Source of the DNA: Arthrobacter sp. AFG20 | GTDB taxonomy: Bacteria > Actinomycetota > Actinomycetes > Actinomycetales > Micrococcaceae | NCBI RefSeq assembly: GCF_002892795.1 | Contig: NZ_PJMC01000022.1 | Coordinates: forward strand, 1-64,000 | DNA length: 64,000 nt | Direction: 5' to 3' | Shown here: positions 32,797-41,393 of the stretch, piece by piece | Layout: each line of letters begins with the position of its first letter | Numbering within the stretch: position 1 is the stretch's first letter | The notes under the pieces: model-generated | Databases searched by the model: none | What the model was told of the DNA's origin: nothing | The model's input: only the letters and a program-made list of their open reading frames with translations | Made by a program: the position numbers and the translations under genes

Positions 32797-33594
32797 CTAG
32801 TAGACAGTGCCCTCCAGCAGTTCGGCGAGCCGGGCCGCCGCGCGGCGAAGTTCCGGCACCCCTGCCGTGAGCCCCTTCTCGGTGGCAGCTTCCACCGGGC
32901 TGGTCAGGGCGACGGATTCGCTCGGCAGCCCGGACCTGTTGATCGCCATTGCCACCGAGAGCACTCCGGTGGCGCGCTCATCGGCCGAGTAGGCATAGTC
33001 CGTTCCCGGCTCGGGCAGACGGGCCTTGAGCTCGGCCAGGCTGAAGGTGGACGCTTCGTGCCCGGCCGCCACCGCCCCCTTCACCACCTCCTGGAGACGC
33101 TCGTCCGGCGCGCCGGCCAGCAGGATTTTGCCGGCAGCGCCGACGGTCAGGGGAAGCCGTTTCCCCAGCGGCATGTCGTACCGCAGCGGGGCATCACCGT
33201 CGACGCGGACCACCAGGATGCGCTCAAAACCCAGCCGGGTGTAGAGGGACGCGGTCATGCCGGTCTGCGCTGCCACCTGCTGGAGCACCGGACGGGATGC
33301 GGTCACCAGGGGGTCGTTCTCGATGTAGCTGCGCGCCGCCGGCAGCACGGCCGGGCCGATCCGGTAGGTCTTGTCGGTCTGGCTGACCATGCCGAAATCC
33401 TGCAGCACGCGCAGGATACGCAGCGTGGTGGGCAGGCTCATGCCGCAGTTCCGCGCCAGATCGCTGAGCCGCTGGGGGCGGTCCGCCCGCTGCAGTTCCG
33501 CAAACACCTCCAGCGCCCGCGACAGCGAGCGCATGTTGGAGGGCTTGCCGCCGTCGTCCGCTGCAGTGCCGGGCTGCGCATTGGTGACCGTCAT
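32797..33594 (-). CDS. IclR-family transcriptional regulator
   Basis: A 265-aa IclR protein. The winged HTH is at residues ~22-75 (SLSRALEVFAELQRADRPQR, MSLPTTLRILRVLQDFG) and the ligand-binding GAF-like domain follows (RILVVRVDGDAPLRYDMPLG and GAAGKILLAG). It is divergent from tctB and probably controls the organic-acid island at 33716-40934. Its ATG at 33594 lies 2 bp from a 15-bp operator copy (33597-33611), so bound protein would cover its own ribosome site region, suggesting autorepression. Confidence 0.93.
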   Translation of the reverse strand: MTVTNAQPGTAADDGGKPSNMRSLSRALEVFAELQRADRPQRLSDLARNCGMSLPTTLRILRVLQDFGMVSQTDKTYRIGPAVLPAARSYIENDPLVTASRPVLQQVAAQTGMTASLYTRLGFERILVVRVDGDAPLRYDMPLGKRLPLTVGAAGKILLAGAPDERLQEVVKGAVAAGHEASTFSLAELKARLPEPGTDYAYSADERATGVLSVAMAINRSGLPSESVALTSPVEAATEKGLTAGVPELRRAAARLAELLEGTVY

Positions 33595-33596
33595 TC

Positions 33597-33611
33597 TTTC
33601 ATTCTATGTAA
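33597..33611. promoter_or_regulatory. IclR operator candidate, copy 1
   Basis: TTTCATTCTATGTAA, a near-palindrome differing by one base from copy 2 at 33682-33696, placed immediately before the IclR start codon. Confidence 0.65.
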
Positions 33612-33681
33612 GTTCTGGTCCCCATCGGCCCGCTTGACAGTCCCTGTGGGCCGTGTCACTATTTCTTCTGACGTAAGACAC

Positions 33682-33696
33682 TTTCATTCTATGAAA
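33682..33696. promoter_or_regulatory. IclR operator candidate, copy 2
   Basis: TTTCATTCTATGAAA, with perfect 6-bp arms around TCT, 19 bp upstream of the tctB ATG. The two copies are 85 bp apart (about eight helical turns) in the divergent IclR/tct promoter. Confidence 0.7.
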
Positions 33697-33715
33697 GCAA
33701 TCGGAAGGCATTTTG

Positions 33716-34219
33716 ATGACAACGGAGTCGACCATGACCCAGTCCCCCGCCCGGGCGAGGCCAGCGCGCAGCGTTCTGGCCGGGATCGCCGCCTTCGGGG
33801 CACTGGGTGGCTACGTACTTGTCAGCTCGGTGGGCCTCGGTCTCTGGACCTCGCTGGGTCCCGGCCCCGGGCTTTTCCCATTCGCCATGGGCGCGGTGCT
33901 CGCCTTGATGTCAGTCCTGTGGCTGCTTCAGGAGCTCAAGCGCCCCAGCGCGGCAGGTGAGAAGGCCGACGGCGGACTCGTGCTCGCCGTCGTCGTCAGC
34001 CTTCTGCTGCTGGCAGCGCTGCTGGACCTGCTCGGCTTCCAGCTGAGCATGTTCCTCTTCCTGATGTACCACCTGAAGATCCGGGGGAAGCGGAGCTGGC
34101 TGTCCGCCCTGCTCACCGCCCTGGCCGGAAGCGTCGGAGCCTTCTACGCCTTCAACTACGGACTGAACGTGGCCCTGCCTGTCTCCTCCATTCCCGTCCT
34201 GAACCTGATCGGACTCTAG
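33716..34219 (+). CDS. tctB: Tripartite tricarboxylate transporter small membrane subunit TctB
   Basis: A 167-aa protein with four membrane segments (GIAAFGALGGYVLVSSVGLG, FPFAMGAVLALMSVLWLL, then VVVSLLLLAALLDLLGFQLS and a C-terminal one). The GPGPGLFPF loop is the TctB hallmark. It pairs with TctA to form the channel of a sodium- or proton-driven importer. The ATG at 33716 follows GGAAGG. It is the first gene of the IclR-controlled island. Confidence 0.9.
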   Translation: MTTESTMTQSPARARPARSVLAGIAAFGALGGYVLVSSVGLGLWTSLGPGPGLFPFAMGAVLALMSVLWLLQELKRPSAAGEKADGGLVLAVVVSLLLLAALLDLLGFQLSMFLFLMYHLKIRGKRSWLSALLTALAGSVGAFYAFNYGLNVALPVSSIPVLNLIGL

Positions 34220-34221
34220 AC

Positions 34222-35721
34222 ATGGACACCCTCAACGAACTGCTGAACGGCTTCGCGGCCGCCCTGACCTGGCAGAACCTCATCTTCGCGTTCCTGGGCT
34301 GCCTGCTGGGCACCGTGATCGGCGTCCTGCCGGGCATCGGCCCGGTGGCCGGCGTCGCCCTGCTCATCCCGCTCACGCTGAACATGGACCCCACCGGCTC
34401 GATCATCATGCTCTGTGCCATCTTCTACGGCACGGCCTACGGGGGAACCATCACCAGCGTGCTGCTGAACACCCCGGGTGAAGCAGCATCGGCCATCACC
34501 ACCATCGACGGCCACGCGATGACAAAGATGGGCAAGGCCGGCGCTGCCCTGACCATCGCCGCCATCGGCTCCTTCGTCGGCGGCACCATCGCCACCCTTG
34601 GCCTCGTCGCCGCCGCCAAGCCCCTGGGCGAACTCGGCCTGCTCGTCGGTCCCCCGGAGTTCTTCGCCCTCATGGTCGTCGGCATCTCCCTGCTCGTGGC
34701 ACTGGCCGGCAAATCGATGGTCAAGGCCCTGATCTCCGGAGCCCTGGGCCTCCTAATCTCCATGGTCGGCATCGACCCTGTCGCCGGTGCACCCCGCTTC
34801 ACCTTCGGCATGGACCGGCTCCTGGACGGCGTGAGCTTCGTGGCGGTCATCGTCGGCGTCTTCGGCCTGTCCGAGATCCTGTCCTACCGCAAGGGCGAGT
34901 CGACCGTGGTGCACGCCCCCGGATTCAGGTCCCTCCTACCCACCGGGAAGGAATGGCGCCGGAGCGCACCTTCCATGGCCCGCGGAACCGGCATCGGCTT
35001 CGGCCTCGGCCTGATCCCCGGCATGACCGGATCGGTCGCGTCCTTGCTCTCCTACGGCGCCGAGAAGAAGTTCTCCAAGTACCGCAACGAACTGGGCAAG
35101 GGTGCCGTCGAAGGTGTTGCCGGGCCGGAGACGGCCAACAATGCCCACGCCAACGCCGCGCTCATCCCCCTGTTCACCCTTGGCATCCCGGCATCGCCGA
35201 CCATCGCCGTCCTCATGGGCGCCTTCCTCCAGCAGGGACTGACGCCGGGACCCACGCTGTTCACCGAGCACTCTGAGATCGCCTGGGCGATCATCGCCAG
35301 CCTCTTCATCGGCAACCTCCTGCTGGTACTGCTCAACGTCCCCCTGGTGGGTCTCTGGACCTCGATCCTGCGGGTCCCGGCTCCGATTCTGACCGCGCTG
35401 ATCCTGCTGTTCATGGTCATCGGCGCGTACACCATCAACTTCAGCGTCTTCGACGTCTTCGTGATGATCGGCTTCGGCCTGCTGGGCCTGGCCCTTCGGC
35501 ACCTGGAGATCCCGCTTGCCCCCATGGTCCTCACCCTGGTCCTGGGCCCGCTGATGGAACGGTCGCTGCGCGAATCACTGGAAATCTCCCAGGGCGACTT
35601 CAGCATCTTCCTCAACCGCCCCATCTCGGCCGTGCTCATTGCACTGGGGCTCCTGATCATCTGCAGCCCGCTGCTGAAGCTCCGCAAGCCCAAGGCCCTG
35701 ACGGACGACCCCGAAACCTAG
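34222..35721 (+). CDS. tctA: Tripartite tricarboxylate transporter large membrane subunit TctA
   Basis: A 499-aa permease with about twelve membrane segments. The family signatures GVLPGIGPVAGVALLIPLT and, in the second half, GLIPGMTGSVASLLSYGAEK plus VAGPETANNAHANAALIPLF are present; the two GxxPG repeats reflect the duplicated fold. It carries tricarboxylates or other carboxylates delivered by TctC. It starts 2 bp after tctB. Confidence 0.94.
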   Translation: MDTLNELLNGFAAALTWQNLIFAFLGCLLGTVIGVLPGIGPVAGVALLIPLTLNMDPTGSIIMLCAIFYGTAYGGTITSVLLNTPGEAASAITTIDGHAMTKMGKAGAALTIAAIGSFVGGTIATLGLVAAAKPLGELGLLVGPPEFFALMVVGISLLVALAGKSMVKALISGALGLLISMVGIDPVAGAPRFTFGMDRLLDGVSFVAVIVGVFGLSEILSYRKGESTVVHAPGFRSLLPTGKEWRRSAPSMARGTGIGFGLGLIPGMTGSVASLLSYGAEKKFSKYRNELGKGAVEGVAGPETANNAHANAALIPLFTLGIPASPTIAVLMGAFLQQGLTPGPTLFTEHSEIAWAIIASLFIGNLLLVLLNVPLVGLWTSILRVPAPILTALILLFMVIGAYTINFSVFDVFVMIGFGLLGLALRHLEIPLAPMVLTLVLGPLMERSLRESLEISQGDFSIFLNRPISAVLIALGLLIICSPLLKLRKPKALTDDPET

Positions 35722-35777
35722 ACCCCAACCCGCACTGCCCCTCAACCGACAAACAACCTCTTCGAAGGAGAAGACAC

Positions 35778-36779
35778 ATGTCTCGCAAGAAAGTAACCGC
35801 AGCCATTGCTGCAGCTGCCCTGCTCGCCCTCACCGGATGCGGTGCCAACGCCGGCGCAACCTCCGCAACCGGGGAGGACTTCCCCAAGAAGGGCAAGTCC
35901 ATCGACCTCGTCGTCGCTTTCTCCTCGGGTGGAGCCGTGGACACCGCAGCCCGCCTGGTCCAGCCCGTCCTGGAGAAAGAACTCGGCACCAACGTCGAGG
36001 TCATCAACAAGCCCGGCGCCGGCGGCCAGATCGGCTACACCCAGCTGACCAGCGCCAAGCCCGACGGCTACACCATAGGCGCCACCGGTTCCCCGTCCGT
36101 CGTCGTATCTCCGCTGGACCCGGCCCGCGGCGCGAAATACACGCGCAGCAGCTTCCAGCCGCTGGGCCGCCAGGTCATTGACCCAGCCGTCATCGCCGTT
36201 CAGCCCGACAGCCCCTTTAAGACGCTGAAAGAACTTCTGGACGCGGCCAAGGCCAAGCCCAAATCCATGACCGCCAGCACCACGGGGCTGCAGACCGGCG
36301 AACACTTCGCGCTGGCCCAGATTCAGGAAACCACCGGCGCCGAATTCGCACCGGTCCATTTCTCCGAAGGTGCCTCCCAGGCCACCACGGCATTCCTCGG
36401 CAAGCACGTCGACATTCTGGTGGCCAACGTCAGTGACGTCACCGACCTGACCAAGCAGAACAAAGCCCGCGTCCTGGGCATCATGACCGCCGAGCGCTCC
36501 CCGTCGCTGCCGGACGTTCCCACGTTCAAGGAAAGCGGTTACAACGTCGAAGCCGGCACTGCCCGCGGCTACTCCGCCCCCGCCGGCCTGCCGGACGCCG
36601 TCGCCAAGAAGCTCGAAGCTGCCCTCCAGAAGGCCATCGAGGACCCCGAGGTCGTCAAGAAGATGAACGACCTCGGCCTGCAGACCAGCTACCTCTCCGG
36701 CAAGGACTACGAGACGTTCTGGGCCGGACAGGAAGCCGACTTCAAGAAGGTCCTGCCAAAGGTCCAGAAGAAGGACTAG
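35778..36779 (+). CDS. tctC: Tripartite tricarboxylate transporter substrate-binding lipoprotein TctC (Bug family)
   Basis: A 333-aa Bug-type binding protein. The lipoprotein signal (KKVTAAIAAAALLALTGC, lipobox LTGC) is followed by IDLVVAFSSGGAVDTAARLV and VEVINKPGAGGQIGYTQL, the carboxylate-binding loops of the family. GAAGGAG precedes the ATG. It recognises the imported acid outside the membrane and delivers it to TctAB. The cargo is unknown; Bug proteins bind citrate, tartrate, aromatic acids and others. Confidence 0.94.
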   Translation: MSRKKVTAAIAAAALLALTGCGANAGATSATGEDFPKKGKSIDLVVAFSSGGAVDTAARLVQPVLEKELGTNVEVINKPGAGGQIGYTQLTSAKPDGYTIGATGSPSVVVSPLDPARGAKYTRSSFQPLGRQVIDPAVIAVQPDSPFKTLKELLDAAKAKPKSMTASTTGLQTGEHFALAQIQETTGAEFAPVHFSEGASQATTAFLGKHVDILVANVSDVTDLTKQNKARVLGIMTAERSPSLPDVPTFKESGYNVEAGTARGYSAPAGLPDAVAKKLEAALQKAIEDPEVVKKMNDLGLQTSYLSGKDYETFWAGQEADFKKVLPKVQKKD

Positions 36780-36834
36780 TCCACACACACCGCCCGTTCC
36801 AGCTCACACCAACACCACCAGGGAAGACACCGCC

Positions 36835-37461
36835 ATGACCACCCCCGCCCTTCAAGACACCTCCTTCACCCGCCCGGACCAGGAACTCATCAACCGGCTG
36901 GCCAAGCTGCCCGCCGCGAACATCGGAGACGCGGTGGACCGTCTTGGTGTGGCAGATTCCGCGATCCAGGCAGTCTGGCCAGGCGCGAAAATCGCCGGAC
37001 CCGCCTTCACCGTGTGGACCCGCCCGGGGGACAACCAGGGCATCCACGAAGCGCTGAAACTGGCGCAGCCCGGGGACGTCATCGTTGTTGCGGGTGGCGG
37101 TGACGAGTCCCGCGCCCTCCTCGGTGAGCTGATTGGCGAGCGCGCCATCAACCTCGGCATCGCCGGCTTCGCCCTTGACGGTGCGGCACGCGATGCCGAG
37201 GCCCTCGGCGAGATCGGCATGCCGGTCTTCGCCCGGGCAGTCACGCCGGCGGGCCCTTACAAGAACGGGCCGCACCGGCTCGGCGGCCCCGTCGCCTTCG
37301 GCGGCGTTCCTGTCCTGCCCGGCGACATCATCATCGGCGACTCCGACGGCGTCGTGATCATCCCCCGGGAGCAGGCCGAGGCCGTGGCGGAGGCCGCCGA
37401 AGCGGTCTTCGCCGACGAAACCAACCGCCGGGCGTCGATCGTCGCCGCCCGCGGCCAGTAA
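36835..37461 (+). CDS. RraA-family aldolase/decarboxylase
   Basis: A 208-aa RraA-like protein: AANIGDAVDRLGVADSAIQA, PGDVIVVAGGGDESRALLGE, then LDGAARDAEALGEIGMPVFA and GDIIIGDSDGVVIIPRE. The GDESRALLGEL and DGAARD blocks are the pyruvate/metal-binding ones seen in 4-hydroxy-4-methyl-2-oxoglutarate aldolase relatives. It is a paralogue of the protein at 10007 but clearly different. Between the transporter and a dehydrogenase it probably splits or decarboxylates a branched oxoacid. Confidence 0.9.
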   Translation: MTTPALQDTSFTRPDQELINRLAKLPAANIGDAVDRLGVADSAIQAVWPGAKIAGPAFTVWTRPGDNQGIHEALKLAQPGDVIVVAGGGDESRALLGELIGERAINLGIAGFALDGAARDAEALGEIGMPVFARAVTPAGPYKNGPHRLGGPVAFGGVPVLPGDIIIGDSDGVVIIPREQAEAVAEAAEAVFADETNRRASIVAARGQ

Positions 37462-37478
37462 GTAAGGAAACACCTCCC

Positions 37479-38264
37479 ATGACAAAGTGCACCATCATCG
37501 GCCTGGGCGAAGCAGGTGCGGCCTACGCGGAAGCACTCGCGGCGGCCGGCCACCAGGTCACCGGCTTTGACCCCGTGGCCCCGAACACCCCGGCCGGAAC
37601 AACACGGGCAGCCACCGCCGCTGAAGCCTGTGAGGGCGCAGAAATCGTCCTAGTGCTCACCGGCGCGGCCGCTGCCCGCAGCGTCGCCACAGAGTGCCTG
37701 CCGGTGCTCCCGGCAGGCAGCACCTATGCGGACTTCACGTCGTCATCCCCGGCCGTGATGCAGGAGCTCGGCCAGCTGCCCACCCAGGCGAGCTTTGCCG
37801 ACGTCGCGATCCTTGGACCCGTCGCCGCCCTAGGCGCCAAAACGCCGCTCATGGTCAGCGGTCCCGGATCTGCTGCGGTGGCGCAGCTGCTGGCGCCCCT
37901 GGGTGTCGACGTCGAAATCGCCGACGGCGGGCCGGGGGCGGCCATGTCCCACAAGCTGCTGCGAAGCGTCCTGATGAAGGGCATGGCATCGGTGGTGGTG
38001 GAAGCGGTCACCGCCGGCCAGGCAGCCGGACTGGAAAGCTGGATCCGGGAGCAGATCGCCCGGCAGCTCGCAGGCGACGGCCAGGCCGTCATCGACCGGT
38101 TTCTCGCGGGAACGTCCAAGCACGCCGTGCGCCGGTCCCGGGAAATGCAGGACACCGCCAATTACCTTGCCGAGCTCGGCGTCCCCGCAGAAATGACGGA
38201 AGCGTCGGCGGCCGCCCTGACGCGGATCGCGGCAGCACCGGCACCGGAGGCGGCCCTGCGCTGA
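37479..38264 (+). CDS. NAD(P)-dependent dehydrogenase, 3-hydroxyisobutyrate-like with DUF1932 C-terminus
   Basis: A 261-aa protein. The Rossmann motif is IIGLGEAGAAYAEALAAAG at the N-terminus, and the C-terminal helical domain (AAMSHKLLRSVLMKGMASVV) fits the DUF1932/6-phosphogluconate-dehydrogenase-like group, in which Lys is catalytic. The family oxidises beta-hydroxyacids. AAGGAAA precedes the ATG, 17 bp after the RraA-like gene. With the aldolase it would convert a hydroxyacid to an oxoacid before cleavage. Confidence 0.88.
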   Translation: MTKCTIIGLGEAGAAYAEALAAAGHQVTGFDPVAPNTPAGTTRAATAAEACEGAEIVLVLTGAAAARSVATECLPVLPAGSTYADFTSSSPAVMQELGQLPTQASFADVAILGPVAALGAKTPLMVSGPGSAAVAQLLAPLGVDVEIADGGPGAAMSHKLLRSVLMKGMASVVVEAVTAGQAAGLESWIREQIARQLAGDGQAVIDRFLAGTSKHAVRRSREMQDTANYLAELGVPAEMTEASAAALTRIAAAPAPEAALR

Positions 38265-38284
38265 CCGCGCATGAGGCAGAATCA

Positions 38285-38347
38285 ATGAACAGGGAATCAA
38301 CGATGAACCCGGAAGCAATCGAACACCCCGAAGGAGCAGCCCGATGA
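38285..38347 (+). CDS. Possible 20-codon ORF coupled to the TRAP-like permease
   Basis: A 20-aa frame (begins MNRESTMNPE, ends EGAAR) has GAGGCAG 6 nt before its ATG. It ends in a TGA that overlaps the permease ATG (ATGA, 38344-38347). That layout is typical of translational coupling or of a short leader peptide. The sequence is hydrophilic, with no membrane segment. It could be chance, since the permease's own GAAGGAG lies inside it. Confidence 0.35.
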   Translation: MNRESTMNPEAIEHPEGAAR

Positions 38348-39678
38348 TCGGCATCTGGGCACTGGGAGCCTATCTGGCTGTCATCCTGCTCTGGACAACG
38401 GTCATCAAACGCAGCGTCGGCGAAGCGATGCTCCTCGGGTTCCTCGTTGTCCTTCCGTTCACCGGGGCCGCCGCCCAGGTCGGCTGGGACGCGTTCTACG
38501 GCGCCATTAGCGATGAGATCGTCTATGCCACCATGGCGTTCGTCTTCATGGGTTACCTGCTGGAGCGGACCGGCGTGCTGGACCGGCTGATCGACCTGCT
38601 GAACTCCCTGATCGGCGGGGTCAAAGGCGGCCCGGCGTGGGTCTCCACGGTCGCGTCGGCCGGCCTGGGCGGCGTGGTCCACAACCAGGCCGCGATCGCC
38701 GCGACCGTGGGATCGGTGACCATCCCGTGGATGGAAAAGTCCCGCCTCGACAAGCCGTCTGCGGCAACGCTCGTGGCAGGCAACGCAGGCATGGGCATCA
38801 CCTTCCCGTTCAGCGCCTCGATGTTCGTCCTCGTGGGATCCTCCACCGTCGGCCCGCTGCTAAAGGTCAACGACCTCGTCCTTCCCCTGCTGCTCGGCGG
38901 ACTCTGGTGCTTCCTGCACCGCCTGATCGTCACCTACGTGCTGATCCGCAGGAGCGACATGGCGCCCCTCGATGCGGCGCACCGGACGCCCGTCCGCCGG
39001 GCGTTCGCCCAGGGCTGGGCCACCATGATCCTGTTCGCCGTGGTGGCCGTCCCGCTGATCCTCACCTCTGGTGCAATCGCCAAAGCCCTTTCCGACTGGA
39101 CGGGCTCGGACGTGGCCAAGTCCGTCAGCGTCATCGTCTGGATCCCCGTGGTGCTGATCATCACGGGCCTCATGCTGGGACGGAAGCGGCTGCCGCGGGG
39201 CAGGAAGGCCTACTGGGACTTCCTGCAGCAGTCCGCGCCGCGCTTCGGCGTCGTCGGCGTCACCGTGGTCTTCGCGTTTGCCGGTGCCAACGCCCTGGCC
39301 GCCACCGGACTGCCGAAGCAGATGACGGCGCTGCTGAACCAGTTCAACCTGCCGCTGTGGCTGCTGGCCATCCTGATCGGACTCATTGTCATCGCCGTGG
39401 CCGCACCTCTGTCCGCCACGGCGACCATGGCCGCCGTCGGAACCGTGGGCGTGGCCACGCTGGTGGCCGCCGGCGTTCCGGCCACCACGGCGGCCGTCGC
39501 TGTGCTGGTCTTCTCCTCCTGCGAGGCGGCCGTGCCGCCCGGCGGCGCTCCGCTTTACGTCGCGTGCGGCATCGCCGATGTTGATCCGTACAAAACGTTT
39601 GCCCGCCTGTTCGTCCTCTACGCCCTGCCGCTGCTGGCCATCGGCGTGCTGATCGCCGTCGGCGTCCTGCCGATCTAA
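38344..39678 (+). CDS. TRAP transporter large permease-like protein (DctM family)
   Basis: A 444-aa membrane protein with about twelve segments. Blocks such as GFLVVLPFTGAAAQVGWDAF, VHNQAAIAATVGSVTIPWME and the C-terminal SSCEAAVPPGGAPLYVACGI resemble the large (M) subunit of TRAP transporters, which move carboxylates with Na+. GAAGGAG precedes the ATG. No DctP-type binding protein is encoded nearby, although a TctC protein is in the same island. It may export or import the product or a second acid. Confidence 0.82.
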   Translation: MIGIWALGAYLAVILLWTTVIKRSVGEAMLLGFLVVLPFTGAAAQVGWDAFYGAISDEIVYATMAFVFMGYLLERTGVLDRLIDLLNSLIGGVKGGPAWVSTVASAGLGGVVHNQAAIAATVGSVTIPWMEKSRLDKPSAATLVAGNAGMGITFPFSASMFVLVGSSTVGPLLKVNDLVLPLLLGGLWCFLHRLIVTYVLIRRSDMAPLDAAHRTPVRRAFAQGWATMILFAVVAVPLILTSGAIAKALSDWTGSDVAKSVSVIVWIPVVLIITGLMLGRKRLPRGRKAYWDFLQQSAPRFGVVGVTVVFAFAGANALAATGLPKQMTALLNQFNLPLWLLAILIGLIVIAVAAPLSATATMAAVGTVGVATLVAAGVPATTAAVAVLVFSSCEAAVPPGGAPLYVACGIADVDPYKTFARLFVLYALPLLAIGVLIAVGVLPI

Positions 39679-39690
39679 GGAAGCGTGGAA

Positions 39691-39948
39691 ATGCACAAGT
39701 TACGTAACACCATCAACGCCATCTTCGTGATCAGCCTCGCGGTACTCCTCATCGCCGGAATCGTTTTCGTGGCCGGGCAGGCCCTCGCCCTGATCACCGG
39801 GCAGGGTGACTGGCTGGCGGTCCTCAACGAGGCCGTCAAGGGCCCGGCGTGCATCGCCGCATCCGTCTGTGCCATCGCCGGATTCCTGCTCAGCTACAAG
39901 ACCCCCGCGCAGCAGAACAACCCGCAGCAGGAAGCCCGCACACCATGA
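39691..39948 (+). CDS. Small two-helix membrane protein, likely TRAP-like small subunit
   Basis: An 85-aa protein with two membrane segments (AIFVISLAVLLIAGIVFVAG and GPACIAASVCAIAGFLLSY). It is shorter than ordinary DctQ subunits, which have four. The position directly behind the large permease (12 bp) suggests it is that transporter's small subunit. ATG 39691 has AGGAAG 7 nt upstream; GTG 39685 is an alternative. Its stop overlaps the next gene (ATGA, 39945-39948). Confidence 0.65.
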   Translation: MHKLRNTINAIFVISLAVLLIAGIVFVAGQALALITGQGDWLAVLNEAVKGPACIAASVCAIAGFLLSYKTPAQQNNPQQEARTP

Positions 39949-40934
39949 CGTCCACGGACTCCGGCACAGCCTACCCCTCCTACGAGGCACTCCTGGAACG
40001 GGAAGGGCAGCTTTCGGGCACCTCCTGGGGCCTGTTTCCCGACGCCGGGCGCGGCACCCCGTCCTTCATCCAGCCCGGTTCCGTCCGGGATGCCGCCGGC
40101 TGCGTCAGGACCGGAACGGTCTTCGGCCTCGACTACCCCGCCGACGCCTTCGACCCCGGGATGTCCCTGAAACGGCGGGCTCCCCGGCACACGATCTACT
40201 CGGCGCACCCCGCCCACAGGGACGACTTCCTCGACGGGTACTACCTGCAGGGCTCCAGCCAGATCGACGGCCTCCGGCACCGCAGGGCTGACGACGTCGG
40301 CTTCTACAACGGCACGCCCGATGACGAAATCCGGGAAGGAACCGCTGCTCTCGGCGTCCAGGTGTGGGCGGAGCAGCCCATCGTCGGCCGGGGTGTGCTG
40401 GTGGATCTCGATGGATACTGCCGGGAACAGGGCACGCCCATCGACCATGCGGCCGGGCAACCTCTTGGCCTCAACTTGGTTCAGGCGGCCGTCGAGGCGC
40501 AGTCCCTTGCCCTCCGGCCCGGCGACATCCTCATGCTGCACACGGGGTGGTGCGAATGGTTCCTCGCGCTCCCCGCCGGGGACAAGCTCCGCCAGCGCGA
40601 CAGCCGACGGGCCAGCGGCGTCGAGCAATCGGCCGAGTTCGTCGCCTGGGCGTGGGCCAACCAGCTCGCAGTGCTCGCCGCGGACAATTTCGCCGTCGAA
40701 TGTCTGCCGCCCGTCCCCTCCAGTCCCTTCAAGGACACGGCATCCAACGACCACGGCATGATGCACCAGCAGTTGCTTGCCAAACTCGGCCTGCCGCTCG
40801 GCGAACTCTGGCAGCTCGGCCCGCTCAGCCGGCACATGAAGGCCAGCGGCACCTGGGACGCGCTCGTCACCGTCAAACCGCTGAACATCACCGGAGCGAC
40901 GGGGTCGCCGGCCAACGCCACGGCGGTGACGTAG
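39945..40934 (+). CDS. Cyclase-family (metal-dependent) hydrolase
   Basis: A 329-aa protein of the cyclase/kynurenine-formamidase-like family. The N-terminal GRGTPSFIQPGSVRDAA and the block QGSSQIDGLRHRRADDVGFY correspond to the metal-site motif usually written HxGTHxDxPxH, here in the SQIDGLxH form found in larger relatives. VDLDGYCRE and LAADNFAVECLPPV are further family blocks. It would hydrolyse a lactone or amide. It is the last gene of the Tct/TRAP island; a new promoter begins 16 bp after its stop. Confidence 0.85.
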   Translation: MTSTDSGTAYPSYEALLEREGQLSGTSWGLFPDAGRGTPSFIQPGSVRDAAGCVRTGTVFGLDYPADAFDPGMSLKRRAPRHTIYSAHPAHRDDFLDGYYLQGSSQIDGLRHRRADDVGFYNGTPDDEIREGTAALGVQVWAEQPIVGRGVLVDLDGYCREQGTPIDHAAGQPLGLNLVQAAVEAQSLALRPGDILMLHTGWCEWFLALPAGDKLRQRDSRRASGVEQSAEFVAWAWANQLAVLAADNFAVECLPPVPSSPFKDTASNDHGMMHQQLLAKLGLPLGELWQLGPLSRHMKASGTWDALVTVKPLNITGATGSPANATAVT

Positions 40935-40950
40935 CAACTCCACCCCTGAC

Positions 40951-40979
40951 TTGTTAGCCACGTCACATTCGTCTATGGT
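40951..40979 (+). promoter_or_regulatory. Promoter of the small STAS-like gene
   Basis: TTGTTA (40951-40956) and TATGGT (40974-40979) are separated by exactly 17 bp. This places transcription start near 40986, giving a leader of about 43 nt before the GTG at 41029. Confidence 0.6.
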
Positions 40980-41028
40980 TGTCCGGGGCCACAGCGTGGT
41001 GGCCCTTTCTAAATTGGGGAGAAAATTA

Positions 41029-41373
41029 GTGAACGAGAAGCTGCGGGTGCTGGTCAGCGTTGACCTCGACGGCGCCAAGGCCCAGGTCAAGACCCAGGGT
41101 CACGTGACTGTCCAAAGCATCCAGGGCCTGTACGACGTGATGAAGCGCGCCGACGCGCTGGTCCCGGGGCTGGCACTGGAACTGGATATGACCCTGGCCG
41201 AGGTGGAACCCCAGGCCATGGAGGAACTCCGCGGCTGCGCCCGCTCCCACCACCTTCCGGTGCAGGTTGATCCGCTGCAGCGCAACTACCGGTTCAGCAT
41301 CCTGGCGCCGAAGATCGCAGCGCCGAAACTGGTAACCCTCCCGGTCGCCGCCCCTGTGCTGGCAGCCGCCTGA
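41029..41373 (+). CDS. Small STAS-like protein of unknown function
   Basis: A 114-aa protein. The alternation LRVLVSVDLDGAKAQVKTQG, IQGLYDVMKRADALVPGLAL, LELDMTLAEVEPQAMEEL and an alpha/beta order resembles an anti-sigma-antagonist (STAS) or ACT-like fold, but the phosphorylatable Ser of SpoIIAA-type proteins is not evident. The start is GTG at 41029 with GGGGAG about 10 nt upstream. It has its own promoter. It is convergent with the VWA gene, separated by a repeat of GCTAAATCCC. Confidence 0.65.
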   Translation: MNEKLRVLVSVDLDGAKAQVKTQGHVTVQSIQGLYDVMKRADALVPGLALELDMTLAEVEPQAMEELRGCARSHHLPVQVDPLQRNYRFSILAPKIAAPKLVTLPVAAPVLAAA

Positions 41374-41393
41374 GCTAAATCCCAAAGCGGGGG

